Position numbers and translations under genes: made by a program. From assembly GCF_900156415.1 (NCBI RefSeq), contig NZ_FTNM01000002.1, forward strand, positions 496,001 to 560,000: 64,000 nt of DNA. Reading direction: 5' to 3'. Source of the stretch: Pontibacter lucknowensis. GTDB taxonomy: Bacteria; Bacteroidota; Bacteroidia; Cytophagales; Hymenobacteraceae. The notes beneath the pieces are model-generated. The model was not told the origin of the DNA, did not search any database, and saw only the letters and a program-made list of their open reading frames with translations. Shown here piece by piece: positions 8,146-18,008 of the stretch. Every line of letters begins with the position of its first letter. Position 1 is the first letter of the stretch.

Positions 8146-9924
8146 TCAGTTTCCCGTTGTTTTGATGAGCAACTTGCGGTATTTGGTAAAGATGCTTGAT
8201 TTGGAAACGAAGCCCAGGTATAGCTCACCTTGGAGGACGGGCAGGTTCCAGGCGCCTGTCTCGTCAAATTTTTTCATCACTTCAGCCATTGTGTCGTTGT
8301 GGCGCACTACGGCAGGTGGTGCCGACATCAGTTCTGTTACCAGCACCTTGTCATACTTTTCCTGCTTGAACATGATCTCCCGCACATCTTCGAGTAGGAT
8401 AATGCCTCTCAGTTTCTGCTGCTCGTCCACCACCGGGTATAAATTTCGGCGGCTGTGTGCGATCACCTCTACCAATTCACGCAGTGTGGCGCTATACCTG
8501 ACAGGTTGAAAGTCCGTCTCGACCAGGTGCCGGATCTGCATAATGCGCAGCACAGTGCGGTCTTTATTGGCAGTAAGCAGTTCTCCTTTCTGGGCCAGCT
8601 TTTTGGTATCGAGCGAGAAGGGTTCAAAGTACTTCACCATAGCAAAAGCAGTGGCCGATACGATCATCAGCGGGATCATTAGGGTATAGCCGCCCGATAT
8701 TTCGGCAATCAGGAAAACGGCGGTCAGCGGAGCATGCATCACACCGCTCAGGATGCCGGCCATCCCGACCACCGTAAAGCTGCCTTCCGGCAATTTGTGG
8801 ATCTGCAGCATATTAGCAAGCCGGCTAAAAAAGAAACCCACGTGCGCCCCCACGAACATAGAAGGAGCGAAGTTACCACCATTGCCGCCACCTGCAATGG
8901 TGAAGGTGGTAGCCGCTACTTTTACCAGTGCCAACATCCCGACAAAACCCAGTACCAGCCATTCATTCGTGCCAAAGAACGATAGCCAGCTGTCCTGCAG
9001 CAGTGCTTCGGGTTTGCCGCTTTCAAGAAGTTTGACGGCACCGTAGCCTTCCCCAAAAAGCGGAGGAAACAACATGATCAGCAACCCGAGCAATACACCG
9101 CCCACCAGTGCCCGGCGGTAGGGCTGGTCCTGGAAGGGCTCAAAAAGTGCTTCGATGCGCCAGGCGGCCCGGCTGTAGTACACCGACATCAATCCGGTGA
9201 GGATACCCAGCAGGATGTAGAAGGGGACATGCGAGGCGGCGAAAACACCCAACTGGTCTGCAAAGAAAAGCAGCTCTTCCCGCAGGATGATGCGCGAACA
9301 AAGCGCCCCGACCACTGCCGAGATGATCAATGGTATAAAGGCGGAGATGCTGATATCGGTGAGCAGCACTTCGATGGCGAAGAGCACACCGGCAATAGGC
9401 GCATTAAAAACAGCCGCTATACCTGCCGCGGCGCCACAGGCCAGCAGCAGGGTACGGTCGCGGTAATTCAGGTGATACTCCCGCCCGAAATTAGAGCCGA
9501 TGGCAGAGCCTGTTACCACAATCGGAGACTCCAGACCAGCTGAGCCTCCAAAACCAGCCGTAATACCACTGGTAAGTACGTGGGAGTACATTTTATGCGC
9601 TTCCACCATGCTGGATTTTTGCGATATGCTGTGCAGGATGCTGGCCGTGCCACGCCCCAGTTGTCCGTTGAACATGACCCGCACCAGGAACACCACCAGC
9701 AGAATACCCACCAGCGGAAACACCACCAGCCAGACAGGCTCCTCAAGCAGGCGGTTGCCATACGCCAGCAGCTGCTGAATGTAATGCACCAGCGTTTTGA
9801 GCACCACGGCGGCAAGGCCTGCCGTGAGACCGACCAGCACACTGGAGATCAGGATGAAGTTACGTGTAGAGGTATGGCGGCGAAGCCAGAGAAGGGGTAT
9901 TTTATACTTGCGGAACTGTGGCAT
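8146..9924 (-). CDS. ClC-family chloride channel/transporter with CBS pair
   Basis: This 592-aa inner-membrane protein has selectivity-filter motifs GSAGLESPIV (gating-type Glu132), AAVFNAPIAGVLFAIEVL and GGNGGNFAPSMFVGA. A cytosolic C-terminal region (about 455-590) carries two CBS domains that may sense nucleotides. The residue matching the internal proton glutamate of the E. coli exchanger is Val186 here (IEV, not IEE), as in eukaryotic ClC channels, so coupling to protons is uncertain. It is convergent with the AsmA-like gene. Confidence 0.93.
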   Translation of the reverse strand: MPQFRKYKIPLLWLRRHTSTRNFILISSVLVGLTAGLAAVVLKTLVHYIQQLLAYGNRLLEEPVWLVVFPLVGILLVVFLVRVMFNGQLGRGTASILHSISQKSSMVEAHKMYSHVLTSGITAGFGGSAGLESPIVVTGSAIGSNFGREYHLNYRDRTLLLACGAAAGIAAVFNAPIAGVLFAIEVLLTDISISAFIPLIISAVVGALCSRIILREELLFFADQLGVFAASHVPFYILLGILTGLMSVYYSRAAWRIEALFEPFQDQPYRRALVGGVLLGLLIMLFPPLFGEGYGAVKLLESGKPEALLQDSWLSFFGTNEWLVLGFVGMLALVKVAATTFTIAGGGNGGNFAPSMFVGAHVGFFFSRLANMLQIHKLPEGSFTVVGMAGILSGVMHAPLTAVFLIAEISGGYTLMIPLMIVSATAFAMVKYFEPFSLDTKKLAQKGELLTANKDRTVLRIMQIRHLVETDFQPVRYSATLRELVEVIAHSRRNLYPVVDEQQKLRGIILLEDVREIMFKQEKYDKVLVTELMSAPPAVVRHNDTMAEVMKKFDETGAWNLPVLQGELYLGFVSKSSIFTKYRKLLIKTTGN

Positions 9925-10118
9925 GGGGGACTATACGCGAAAGGTCAGCCGGGTTTACGAAAAATACAATCAAAGGTCCGGTCTAAAAAAAACCTTGCGC
10001 ATAAAAGTATAAACTATAGCCCGTTAGAAAAAAAATAACATAGGAAATCTAACCTGCAGGGCCGTTTTTTAGTTAATATAGTGGTTAATACCTAGCAGAA
10101 AACCTTACAAAATAGTCT

Positions 10119-10925
10119 ATGCATCACGAGCCAGACAGAAGCGGAAACCTGATACTGAAAGACTTGCACGGCCATTTCCATGTCATTGGAGATGTGCACG
10201 GCTGTTTTGATGAATTGGTGCTCCTCCTCCGAAAGCTCGGATACACGATAGAGGATGACAAAGCTGACGGCAGGTACCGCGTGACACCGCCCGAAGGCTG
10301 CATGGCCGTGTTTGTAGGTGACCTGGTGGATCGGGGGCCTAACTCACCGGAAGTGCTGCGCCTGGTAATGGACATGATGGAGCAGGATGTGGCGCTTTGT
10401 GTGAGCGGCAACCATGACGACAAGCTGTACCGCAAACTGATGGGCCGTAACGTGCAGGTGCGTCACGGACTGGAACTGACCATGGCGCAGCTCGAAAATT
10501 ATAGCAAAGCCTTTATTGACAGGGTTCGTGAGTTTCTGGGCCACCTGCCGCACCACATCATATTGGACGAAGGCCGCCTGGTAGTGGCGCATGCCGGCCT
10601 GGAGGAGCGCCTGCATGGGCGGCACAGCAAGTCGGTGCGCGACCTTTGTCTCTATGGCCCAACCACCGGAGAGTTGGATGCCCACGGCCTGCCTGTCCGC
10701 CTCGACTGGGCCGCTGAATATTCCGGCGTAGCAGTCGTGGTATACGGCCACACGCCTGTTCGCGAGCCCCGCTGGAAAAACAACACCATCAACATTGACA
10801 CGGGCTGCGTTTTTGGAGGAAAGCTAACTGCGCTGACCTATCCCGACCATATCCTGACTACCGTCGACGCCCTCGATACCTATGCCGAGTCCATCCGGCC
10901 CTTCCTTCATCATCCCACGCATTAA
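10119..10925 (+). CDS. Metallophosphoesterase (PrpE/ApaH-like)
   Basis: This 268-aa calcineurin-like phosphoesterase has the canonical metal-binding blocks: GDVHG (about residue 24), GDLVDRG (about 67), GNHDDKLYRKLMG (about 96), and later His motifs VVAHAGLEERL and YGHTPVREP. This set resembles PrpE, the bis(5'-nucleosyl)-tetraphosphatase/Ser-Thr phosphatase group. Natural substrate is not determinable. It is convergent with the mrp operon. Confidence 0.88.
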   Translation: MHHEPDRSGNLILKDLHGHFHVIGDVHGCFDELVLLLRKLGYTIEDDKADGRYRVTPPEGCMAVFVGDLVDRGPNSPEVLRLVMDMMEQDVALCVSGNHDDKLYRKLMGRNVQVRHGLELTMAQLENYSKAFIDRVREFLGHLPHHIILDEGRLVVAHAGLEERLHGRHSKSVRDLCLYGPTTGELDAHGLPVRLDWAAEYSGVAVVVYGHTPVREPRWKNNTINIDTGCVFGGKLTALTYPDHILTTVDALDTYAESIRPFLHHPTH

Positions 10926-10930
10926 GCCTG

Positions 10931-11332
10931 CTATACCTGCTTGTTGTCACGCTCGTGGTCTCGGTGGGCAGTGTGTTCTTTGTGCAGGTATTCCTTGAAC
11001 TCATCTAGATTAGTACGGTCCCAGAAAGGAATCTTATTGCGCACAGCGGTACGCCCGATCACGTGTGCCGCTACCGGAGAAGTCAGGAACGTAAAGCCGA
11101 TGATCAGCACCACTTTCAAAAACATATCGGGCTCGTTGAAGTAGATGCCCATACCTGACAGGATAAGCCCCAGCCCCAGTGTGGCCCCTTTGGTGATGGC
11201 TGACATGCGGATGTAGAAGTCCGGAAAACGTAAGAGGCCGATCGTGGATATCAGCATAAACATAACGCCGATGATGATGAGCACCGAGCTGATGATCTCG
11301 CGGATGAGTAGAAAATTGATGTCTTCAAGCAT
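10931..11332 (-). CDS. mnhG: Na+/H+ antiporter subunit MrpG
   Basis: This 133-aa small membrane subunit has three predicted TM helices, including the typical LISTIGLLRFPDFYIRMSA motif and FLTSPVAAHVIGRTA. The charged C-terminal tail (HKEHTAHRDHERDNK) is longer than usual. It is the last gene of the mrpABCDEFG operon. MrpG is required for assembly of the hetero-oligomeric Na+/H+ antiporter. Confidence 0.93.
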   Translation of the reverse strand: MLEDINFLLIREIISSVLIIIGVMFMLISTIGLLRFPDFYIRMSAITKGATLGLGLILSGMGIYFNEPDMFLKVVLIIGFTFLTSPVAAHVIGRTAVRNKIPFWDRTNLDEFKEYLHKEHTAHRDHERDNKQV

Positions 11333-11335
11333 AGG

Positions 11336-11605
11336 CTAACGGGTTGATTTCATGAGGTAATAGGCAAAAGAGATAGAGCCCAGAAAACCGAACAGGGATA
11401 AGATGATGGCCACGTCAATGAAGTCTTCGTTGCCAGTGAGCTCAGTATAAATAGCCACGATGCCGATAACATTGGCCACGAACAGGTCGAATGCCGTGAT
11501 GCGGTCAGGCAGCGAAGGACCAATGGCAAACCTGATACCGGTCATGATCAGGCAGAGGCTCAGGGCAGCCATGGCAAATATCAGTGTGAATGAAAAAAAA
11601 CTCAT
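11336..11605 (-). CDS. mnhF: Na+/H+ antiporter subunit MrpF
   Basis: This 89-aa three-helix membrane protein has the family motif GPSLPDRITAFDLF, whose Asp is conserved, and FIDVAIILSLFGFLGSISFAYY. It overlaps mrpE by 4 nt and lies 3 nt from mrpG. Confidence 0.94.
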   Translation of the reverse strand: MSFFSFTLIFAMAALSLCLIMTGIRFAIGPSLPDRITAFDLFVANVIGIVAIYTELTGNEDFIDVAIILSLFGFLGSISFAYYLMKSTR

Positions 11606-12099
11606 CTTGTAAGTTGTAATAGTCTGCGTTCGAAACCGTGTTTTATAGTCTGTTTCGCCAGCTCCAGATCATTGTGCTTGATGTAAAGCGTGTGTATGTA
11701 CAACACCTTTCGGTCAGCACTCACATCAATGGAAAGTGAGCCGGGCGTGAGTGTGATGATACCGGACAGCAGGGTGATCTCCATATCGGTTGAGGCTGCC
11801 AGGGGCAGTGCAATCACCGTCGGTTTCATACGGTAGTTGGGCGTCAGGATGTCATAAGCTACCTTGAGATTGGCCACGACCAGCTCCTTCAGAAAAAACA
11901 CGATAAAGGAGATAGCCTTCGGTAGTTTATGGAAGTAGGAGCGATGGTAGGAGGGCGTGGTCAGCCACAGGATAAACATGATGAACACAGCCACCACGAC
12001 CGCCCAGATCGCATTGTACGGAAACATCGGCTCGCCATATTCGAAGTAGATGTAGCTGCCAAAGAAAGCGATCAGGAAGTGGATGATAAATGTTTTCAT
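11602..12099 (-). CDS. mnhE: Na+/H+ antiporter subunit MrpE
   Basis: This 165-aa protein has two or three N-terminal TM helices and a cytosolic domain with the characteristic LLSGIITLTPGSLSIDV motif. It is part of the Mrp complex, overlaps mrpF by 4 nt and follows mrpD with 1 nt between. Confidence 0.94.
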   Translation of the reverse strand: MKTFIIHFLIAFFGSYIYFEYGEPMFPYNAIWAVVVAVFIMFILWLTTPSYHRSYFHKLPKAISFIVFFLKELVVANLKVAYDILTPNYRMKPTVIALPLAASTDMEITLLSGIITLTPGSLSIDVSADRKVLYIHTLYIKHNDLELAKQTIKHGFERRLLQLTR

Positions 12100-12100
12100 G

Positions 12101-13609
12101 CTATTTCTTCAATACGGCGTTGATGTATAATTCGCTGTTCAGGAGCTGCTCGGCTGCCAGTTGCGCCATCGATACCACCGGCTCGGCATACACCCCGATA
12201 AAGAGAATGAACAGTACCAGAAACAGCACCGGCAGATGGAGCAGGCGGTTGTCTTTTTTCTCGCGTGCTGTCACCACATCATCCAGCGGATCTGTCTCGG
12301 GCTTGTTTTTCCAGAATACCTCGTTCCAGATCTTGGTCATCGAAAAGATAGTGATCAGGCTGACGGCCAGGGAAACGAGTACGATAACAAAGCTGTCGAT
12401 CTCAAAGCCTGCCTTGGCCAGCATGAACTTACCCCAGAAGCCGGAGAAAGGTGGGATGCCGGCCAGTGAGAAAGCCGATATAAAGAAAAGCACCGAGAGA
12501 AAAGGATGCTGCAGGTATACGCCACCCAGCTTTTTGAGTGCGAAGGTGCCCCGGTTATGCGCCACCACACCGCTGATCAGAAACAGATTGGTTTTGACCA
12601 GTATGTTGTGGATGATAAAGTATACACTTCCTGCAATCGCCAGTGGCGTGAATAGTGCAAGCCCCATCAGCATATACCCGATCTGGCTCACGATGTGGAA
12701 AGACAGGATCTTGCGGAAGTCATTCTGGGAAGCTGCACCAAACACCCCGATCACCATCGTGAAGCCCGCCAGCACAGTGAAAAGTGGAATGGTCAGCTCC
12801 TGATCGGTGACAAATACCAACGTGAAGAGGCGGATCAGTGCATACATCCCTACTTTGGTGAGCATACCCGCAATAAAGGCAGAGATGGCAATGGGTGGCG
12901 TATGGTAAGAAGCCGGTAGCCAGAAAAACAGCGGAAAAATAGCCGCCTTGATACCGAAAGCAATCAGGAAAAACATGCCAGCCATGGTAATGAGGGCTGG
13001 GTGCGATACCGGCGTGCGTACGAGAACAGCCAGTTCCGCCAAATTGAGGGAGCCGAGTATGCCGTACACCACGCCTATACCTGTGAGCAGAAAGCCGGAG
13101 GCCAGAAAGTTGATGGTGACGTACTTGATAGCCCCTTCCAGCTGCGGCTTGGTGCCGCCCAGCGCGATCAGCACAAAGCAGCAGATCAGCAGCACCTCAA
13201 ACCAAACGAAGAGGTTGAAAAGGTCACCTGTCAGGCAGGCCCCTGACACACCCATCTGCAGGATGAGCAGCACCGGGTAGTAGCCAAAGGTCTGGCGGGC
13301 TTTGTCGAGCCCTTTGATGGAAAACAAGTAGATGGCCATGCCGATGATCGAGCTCGTGATCACCATCATGGAGCTGAACAGGTCTGCCACTAATGAAATA
13401 CCGAAAGGGGCGGGCCAGCTCCCCACCTGGGTTGTTCGGATGCCATTGTCGTTCACATCGAAGAGCAGCAGGAAAGAGGCAATCAGCATACAGGCTTGTG
13501 CCAGAATGCCGATCACTTGTTGCGCTCGCACATACCGCCATGAGAAGAGGCTCAGGATAGCCCCAAACAGCGGAATGAGCAGTGGCAACATGATAAGCAG
13601 GTGGTTCAT
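12101..13609 (-). CDS. mnhD: Na+/H+ antiporter subunit MrpD
   Basis: This 502-aa, roughly 14-helix protein of the proton-translocating NADH-quinone oxidoreductase ND2/4/5 fold is one of the two ion-translocating Mrp subunits. The TM5 Glu is visible in FVWFEVLLICCF and the TM7 Lys in FGIKAAIFPLFFWLP. The following PPIAISAFIAGMLTKVGMYA loop is typical. Length is normal. Confidence 0.95.
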   Translation of the reverse strand: MNHLLIMLPLLIPLFGAILSLFSWRYVRAQQVIGILAQACMLIASFLLLFDVNDNGIRTTQVGSWPAPFGISLVADLFSSMMVITSSIIGMAIYLFSIKGLDKARQTFGYYPVLLILQMGVSGACLTGDLFNLFVWFEVLLICCFVLIALGGTKPQLEGAIKYVTINFLASGFLLTGIGVVYGILGSLNLAELAVLVRTPVSHPALITMAGMFFLIAFGIKAAIFPLFFWLPASYHTPPIAISAFIAGMLTKVGMYALIRLFTLVFVTDQELTIPLFTVLAGFTMVIGVFGAASQNDFRKILSFHIVSQIGYMLMGLALFTPLAIAGSVYFIIHNILVKTNLFLISGVVAHNRGTFALKKLGGVYLQHPFLSVLFFISAFSLAGIPPFSGFWGKFMLAKAGFEIDSFVIVLVSLAVSLITIFSMTKIWNEVFWKNKPETDPLDDVVTAREKKDNRLLHLPVLFLVLFILFIGVYAEPVVSMAQLAAEQLLNSELYINAVLKK

Positions 13610-13618
13610 AGGGTGTGC

Positions 13619-13981
13619 TTAGTGTTTTTCTTCTATCTGGTCGGTGGTGTTCATGTCGTCGAGGTCGGTGGTGCCGAACGACTGGTATACCCGCTTGATC
13701 AGCACGATGGCGAAGGCCTGAATACCGAAGCCGATCACGATGGCCGTGAGTAGCAGGGCCTGCGGCACCGGATCGGCAAAAGGCTCTGTGGCCACACGCT
13801 CATCCTGCCCGATAATGGCTGAACCCCCGCGGGTAAGGCGACCGATCACAAACAGAAACAGGTTGGTTGCCAGGCCGAACAGGATCAGCCCAAGTATAAG
13901 CTTAAAGAAATGCCGGTGCAGAATCAGGTACAGACTCGCTGAAAAAAGGATACCGATCAAAAAGGGTAGTATGAGTTCCAT
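13619..13981 (-). CDS. mnhC: Na+/H+ antiporter subunit MrpC
   Basis: This 120-aa NuoK-like three-helix subunit carries FKLILGLILFGLATNLFLF and the signature DPVPQALLLTAIVIGFGIQAF. Its C-terminal tail is polar. It lies between mrpB (4-nt gap) and mrpD (9-nt gap). Confidence 0.95.
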   Translation of the reverse strand: MELILPFLIGILFSASLYLILHRHFFKLILGLILFGLATNLFLFVIGRLTRGGSAIIGQDERVATEPFADPVPQALLLTAIVIGFGIQAFAIVLIKRVYQSFGTTDLDDMNTTDQIEEKH

Positions 13982-13985
13982 GGTT

Positions 13986-14528
13986 TTATTCTTCTGACAT
14001 CACAAAAGTTATTTTGAGCACCACCCCGATCACCAGCAGGTATACGCCAATATCGAACAGGATAGGGGTGCCCGGCTTGCCAATGATCGGGATGTAAAAG
14101 TCAGCCCAGTAGGCATGCATGAACGGCTGGCCAAATACCAAGCCCACGACCCCGCTGCCAGCTGCCAGGAGCAGTCCGGTGGCAATGATGTAGATGGGCT
14201 CGACGCGGATCATACGCTCTTTAATTTCCGGATGGTGGGCCATTTTTCTGCGGCGCCATACATTGACCCGCATCATGCGCATCAGGTAGAGCGACCGGCT
14301 CTGGTTGGGCTGCCGCGGATAGCCATAAAGGTTTATCTTCAGGAAGGTATCCACGGTTTGCTGCGGACCGTGCGTCATGGTATGAAACACGAAGGCAATG
14401 GCTCCGATCAGTCCACCGATAAAGCCCCCGCCCGGGTGGTTATGGCCCCGAAACAGGGTGTAGACCGAGAAGATAATAAAGATCGGTATGAGGATGCGGA
14501 TGGCGACCGCAAGAATGACGGTTTTCAT
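13986..14528 (-). CDS. mnhB: Na+/H+ antiporter subunit MrpB
   Basis: This 180-aa membrane subunit has the family hallmark RGHNHPGGGFIGGLIGA. The C-terminal half (GKPGTPILFDIGVYLLVIGVVLKI) is typical MnhB. It contains an Arg-rich cytosolic loop (NQSRSLYLMRMMRVNVWRRR) somewhat longer than in compact MrpB proteins. It overlaps mrpA by 4 nt. Confidence 0.94.
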   Translation of the reverse strand: MKTVILAVAIRILIPIFIIFSVYTLFRGHNHPGGGFIGGLIGAIAFVFHTMTHGPQQTVDTFLKINLYGYPRQPNQSRSLYLMRMMRVNVWRRRKMAHHPEIKERMIRVEPIYIIATGLLLAAGSGVVGLVFGQPFMHAYWADFYIPIIGKPGTPILFDIGVYLLVIGVVLKITFVMSEE

Positions 14529-16840
14529 GGTTTGTCTCCTTTCTGCATGCGTAGTTTCAGCATCGCCAGTATACCTATCGCTGCTACGGCCAGCACCACG
14601 ATCTCACCCAGCGTATCCAGTGCCCGGAAGTCTACCAGGATCACGTTCACAATGTTGCGCCCCTGCCCGAGCAGGTAGCTGTTTTCGCCATAGTAGGCTT
14701 TCAGTTGCGAGTCGAGCGGGTACTGCTTCACGATCAGGATCACATAAGTCATCATGGCTCCGAAGGCCAGCGAAAGCAGCACATACTTGTAGCGCTCTGA
14801 AGCATGTGAGAGGTAGCGGAATGCTGGTAGTTTGTGAAGTATCAGTACGAAGATCACAACCGTTAGCGTTTCGATGAGCAGCTGAGTGGCAGCCACGTCC
14901 GGCGCCCCGAAGAGGATGTAAAACAGTGCCATGGAATAGCCGATGATACCCATTACGGCAATGGAGGTGAGGCGGGAGCGTGACTTAAACAGGAAGATCA
15001 GCGCCGGCACAATCATCAGTAGCAAGACCACCTCGTACATGCGCAACTGGGAGAGCTCCTGTAGGCGGTTAGTGAGCTCCAGCCGCGGCCCGTCTTTCCA
15101 GAGGGAGAGCACGATCAGGGCGATATGCGCCGTGATAATGGCGGCGATATAGCTGCGCAGGTAACCGTTCTGAATGGCGGCTGTGATTTTGGTAGCGCCG
15201 GCCAGGAAACCTTTGAGCGAAAGCTGGTACAGGTTGGCCGGACCTAAGCGATAGATTCCGTTGAAACGGTTGGCGTAGCTAAGCAGTCGGTTTGAAAAGC
15301 GGTAAACGACATAGCCCAGCGCCACCGTGAGCAGGCTCAGGCCCAGCACCAGGTTGAAACCATGCCACAGCGCCAGTTCAAACACCTGCTCCACTCCCAG
15401 CATCGCCTCGGCAGCGCGGCGCAGCAGCGGCGTTACAAAAAAGCCCGGCAGCAGGCCAAACACCAGCCCGGTGCTGGCCAGGATGACCGGTGGCAGGTAG
15501 AGCATGGCTTTGTCGGGGTGCTGCAGGGGAGTGGCCTTAACGGCACGACGCCAGAAAACTCCATACCCTATGGCAATCGCCACAGCTACAAACACCATCC
15601 CAGAAAAGAAACTCACTGCAAAGAGCATCCAGCGAAAAGGACTTTCTTCGAGTGTGGCCTCGTACACGAGTTCTTTGCCAATAAAGCCAAAGAAGGGTAG
15701 CAGGCCAGCCATAGACATGCCGGCCAGCAGTGCCGCGATAGCCGTGAAGCGCATGGAGCCGGACAGACCGGTAAGCTGGGTCAGGTCCCGTGTGCCGGTG
15801 GCGTGGTCCACGTTGCCGGCCACCAGGAAGAAGGTGCCTTTGTAGAGCGCATGTGCCAGCAGAAACACTACCATTGCCTCCAGTGCAGGAGCAGTGCCGA
15901 TACCTGTCATGGTCACCAGCAGACCCAGTGCGCTGATGGTGGTGTAGGCAAGAATCGCTTTGAGGTCCACGTGCTGGGTGGCGAGCAGGGCGCCAAGTAT
16001 GGTCGTGATGCCACCGATCAGCATTAAGGTATACTGCCATTCGTCTGTGCCTCCCATGACGGGGGTAAGTCGGGCCAGCAGGTATACGCCCGCTTTCACC
16101 ATCGTGGCTGAGTGCAGGTAGGCACTGACAGGTGTGGGCGCCGCCATGGCATTAGGTAGCCAGAAGTGAAATGGAAACTGGGCCGACTTGGTAAAAGCAC
16201 CCAGCAGGATCAGCACGAGTGCCGGCAGGTATAGCGCATGCTGTGTCACCACATGCCCCCGCTCCAGCAGTTCGCTCAGCGTATAGGTTTCGCCAGCCAT
16301 GCCTACCAGGATCAGGCCAGCCATTAGGGCCAGTCCCCCAAGTCCGGTAACCAGGAGTGCCTGCAGGGCTGAGCTGCGGGACGTTTCCTTGTCATGCCCG
16401 AAGCCGATAAGCAGGTAAGAGCTGATACTGGTTAGTTCCCAGAAAATGAAGAGCGAGATGATATTGCCTGCGAGTACCAGTCCCAGCATTGCCGTCATGA
16501 ACAGCGTCAGGTACAGGTAGAAACGCCCAAGCAGGGGATGACCTTTCAGGTAGCCGCCCGCGTATATCATAATGAGTGTACCGAAGCCCGTGATCAGCAG
16601 GGCAAAGAGCAGGCTGAGTCCGTCCAGAAAGAAGTGCAGGTTGATGTTGAGAGAGGGAGCCCATTGTTGCACTTCGCCTAAATTGTTGCCTCCCAGCACG
16701 GCAGGAGCCAGTGTGAGCAGGTATATAAAAATAGATAAGGGCAGCAGGGCCATGGGCACGTATACCCATTTGCCGAGCCAGCGATAAAGCATAGGCGCGG
16801 CAAATGCCAACAGGAAACCTGCGAGTATAGCTAAAAACAT
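14525..16840 (-). CDS. mnhA: Na+/H+ antiporter subunit MrpA
   Basis: This 771-aa protein is the largest Mrp subunit: an ND5-like antiporter domain (about 1-500) followed by the MrpA-specific C-terminal helices (about 570-770) with MGIIGYSMALFYILFGAPDVAATQLLIET and VVLAVAAIGILAMLKLR. Key residues are visible: Glu in FWELTSISSYLLIGF and Lys in GAFTKSAQFPFHFWLP. The ATG at 16840 is preferred over the TTG one codon upstream. It is first in a seven-gene operon in the order A-B-C-D-E-F-G. Confidence 0.96.
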   Translation of the reverse strand: MFLAILAGFLLAFAAPMLYRWLGKWVYVPMALLPLSIFIYLLTLAPAVLGGNNLGEVQQWAPSLNINLHFFLDGLSLLFALLITGFGTLIMIYAGGYLKGHPLLGRFYLYLTLFMTAMLGLVLAGNIISLFIFWELTSISSYLLIGFGHDKETSRSSALQALLVTGLGGLALMAGLILVGMAGETYTLSELLERGHVVTQHALYLPALVLILLGAFTKSAQFPFHFWLPNAMAAPTPVSAYLHSATMVKAGVYLLARLTPVMGGTDEWQYTLMLIGGITTILGALLATQHVDLKAILAYTTISALGLLVTMTGIGTAPALEAMVVFLLAHALYKGTFFLVAGNVDHATGTRDLTQLTGLSGSMRFTAIAALLAGMSMAGLLPFFGFIGKELVYEATLEESPFRWMLFAVSFFSGMVFVAVAIAIGYGVFWRRAVKATPLQHPDKAMLYLPPVILASTGLVFGLLPGFFVTPLLRRAAEAMLGVEQVFELALWHGFNLVLGLSLLTVALGYVVYRFSNRLLSYANRFNGIYRLGPANLYQLSLKGFLAGATKITAAIQNGYLRSYIAAIITAHIALIVLSLWKDGPRLELTNRLQELSQLRMYEVVLLLMIVPALIFLFKSRSRLTSIAVMGIIGYSMALFYILFGAPDVAATQLLIETLTVVIFVLILHKLPAFRYLSHASERYKYVLLSLAFGAMMTYVILIVKQYPLDSQLKAYYGENSYLLGQGRNIVNVILVDFRALDTLGEIVVLAVAAIGILAMLKLRMQKGDKP

Positions 16841-17000
16841 CAAAAATGCTTAGTTTGTAAATGTATCCTTGTTAATTTCGTAGCTGATTTAACACTTAGT
16901 ACCAATCTGCGCATTTATTGTTACGTCAGGGTCGAAATTGAGAGGGAGAGCAGGAAAAGGACAAGCGCAGCAAACGATAACCCAAAACCAAAACATCATC

Positions 17001-17924
17001 ATGAACACGCTGAAACGTATTATGGTGGGGCTCGACCTGACGGAAATGGACGATACCCTAATCTCCTACACCGCATTTCTTTGCTCCATTTCTGAAATAG
17101 AGAAAGTATACTTTATCCACGCCGAGAAAAGCCTCGATATACCTGCAGAGGTGCTGAAGGGAATTCCGAACGGCATGGCTGCCGACGAGAAAATCCGTGT
17201 GGCCATGGAGGAGAAGATTTACAGTTACTTCGGACCGGAGCAACGATCGAAAGTAGAAGTGCAGGTAGTGGAGGGATCTCCGCTGAAGGAGCTGTTGCAC
17301 TGGTCGAAAGAAAAGCAGATCGACATGGTAGTCGTAGGCCGCAAGTTCCATTTGCGCGGAAGTGGCGTACTGGCCCAGAAGATCCTGCGCAGTGGCCGCG
17401 TGAGCGTACTGTTCGTGCCCGAGAATGAAGATCCGATCCTGAACCACATCATGGTCAGTGTTGACTTTTCTGAATACTCCTTGATGGCGCTCGACCGCAT
17501 CCTGCACTCAGCGCTTACAAGACCGGAAGTGCGCATTACCTGTCTGCATGTTTACGAAGTGCCAACCGGCTACATTACGCTGGGCATCAGCTACGAGGAC
17601 TTTGACGAGCGCATGAAAGGCTTTGCCCGCGACAAGTTTGAGCAGGTACTGGCCCGTTTCCCTGAGCTGCGTGACCGTGCCACACTGCGACTTGTGAAGC
17701 AGGAAAACGAGGATGATGTAGGTGAACTGATCGTAGTGGAGGCAAAGCGCGCCAGAGCCGACATGCTGGTGATTGGCGCCAAAGGAAAGTCAGCCGCCGC
17801 TCTCTTTGTGCTGGGCAGCGTGACAGAGAAAATCCTGCGCCACAACGACGACATGCCTATGATTGTCTATAAAAAGGAAAAAGAAGAGCTTGGTTTCCTG
17901 GATGCTCTCCTGGGCAACGATTAA
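17001..17924 (+). CDS. Universal stress protein, tandem USP domains
   Basis: This 307-aa protein has two UspA folds: RIMVGLDLTEMDD (residues about 6-145) and HIMVSVDFSEYS (about 150-300). The second domain ends with an ATP-binding signature (GAKGKSAAALFVLGSVTEKI). The first is less canonical (GRKFHLRGSGVLAQKIL). The ATG at 17001 is chosen over an upstream TTG (16938) because the domain starts right there. It is divergent from mrpA and convergent with the NhaA-like gene, which suggests a stress-related neighbourhood. Confidence 0.9.
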   Translation: MNTLKRIMVGLDLTEMDDTLISYTAFLCSISEIEKVYFIHAEKSLDIPAEVLKGIPNGMAADEKIRVAMEEKIYSYFGPEQRSKVEVQVVEGSPLKELLHWSKEKQIDMVVVGRKFHLRGSGVLAQKILRSGRVSVLFVPENEDPILNHIMVSVDFSEYSLMALDRILHSALTRPEVRITCLHVYEVPTGYITLGISYEDFDERMKGFARDKFEQVLARFPELRDRATLRLVKQENEDDVGELIVVEAKRARADMLVIGAKGKSAAALFVLGSVTEKILRHNDDMPMIVYKKEKEELGFLDALLGND

Positions 17925-17968
17925 TAACTGCTTATACCTGCTTCTAAAGCAGAAACACTATAGCGTTT

Positions 17969-18008
17969 AAAGACCTGCTATACCTTAGGGTGTGGCAGGT
18001 CTTTTTGC
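17969..18008. terminator. Bidirectional terminator between USP and NhaA-like genes
   Basis: A 10-bp stem AAAGACCTGC/GCAGGTCTTT (17969-17978 with 17995-18004) encloses a loop containing the octamer CTATACCT and is followed by a T tract. The NhaA-like stop codon lies at its left arm. Confidence 0.7.
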
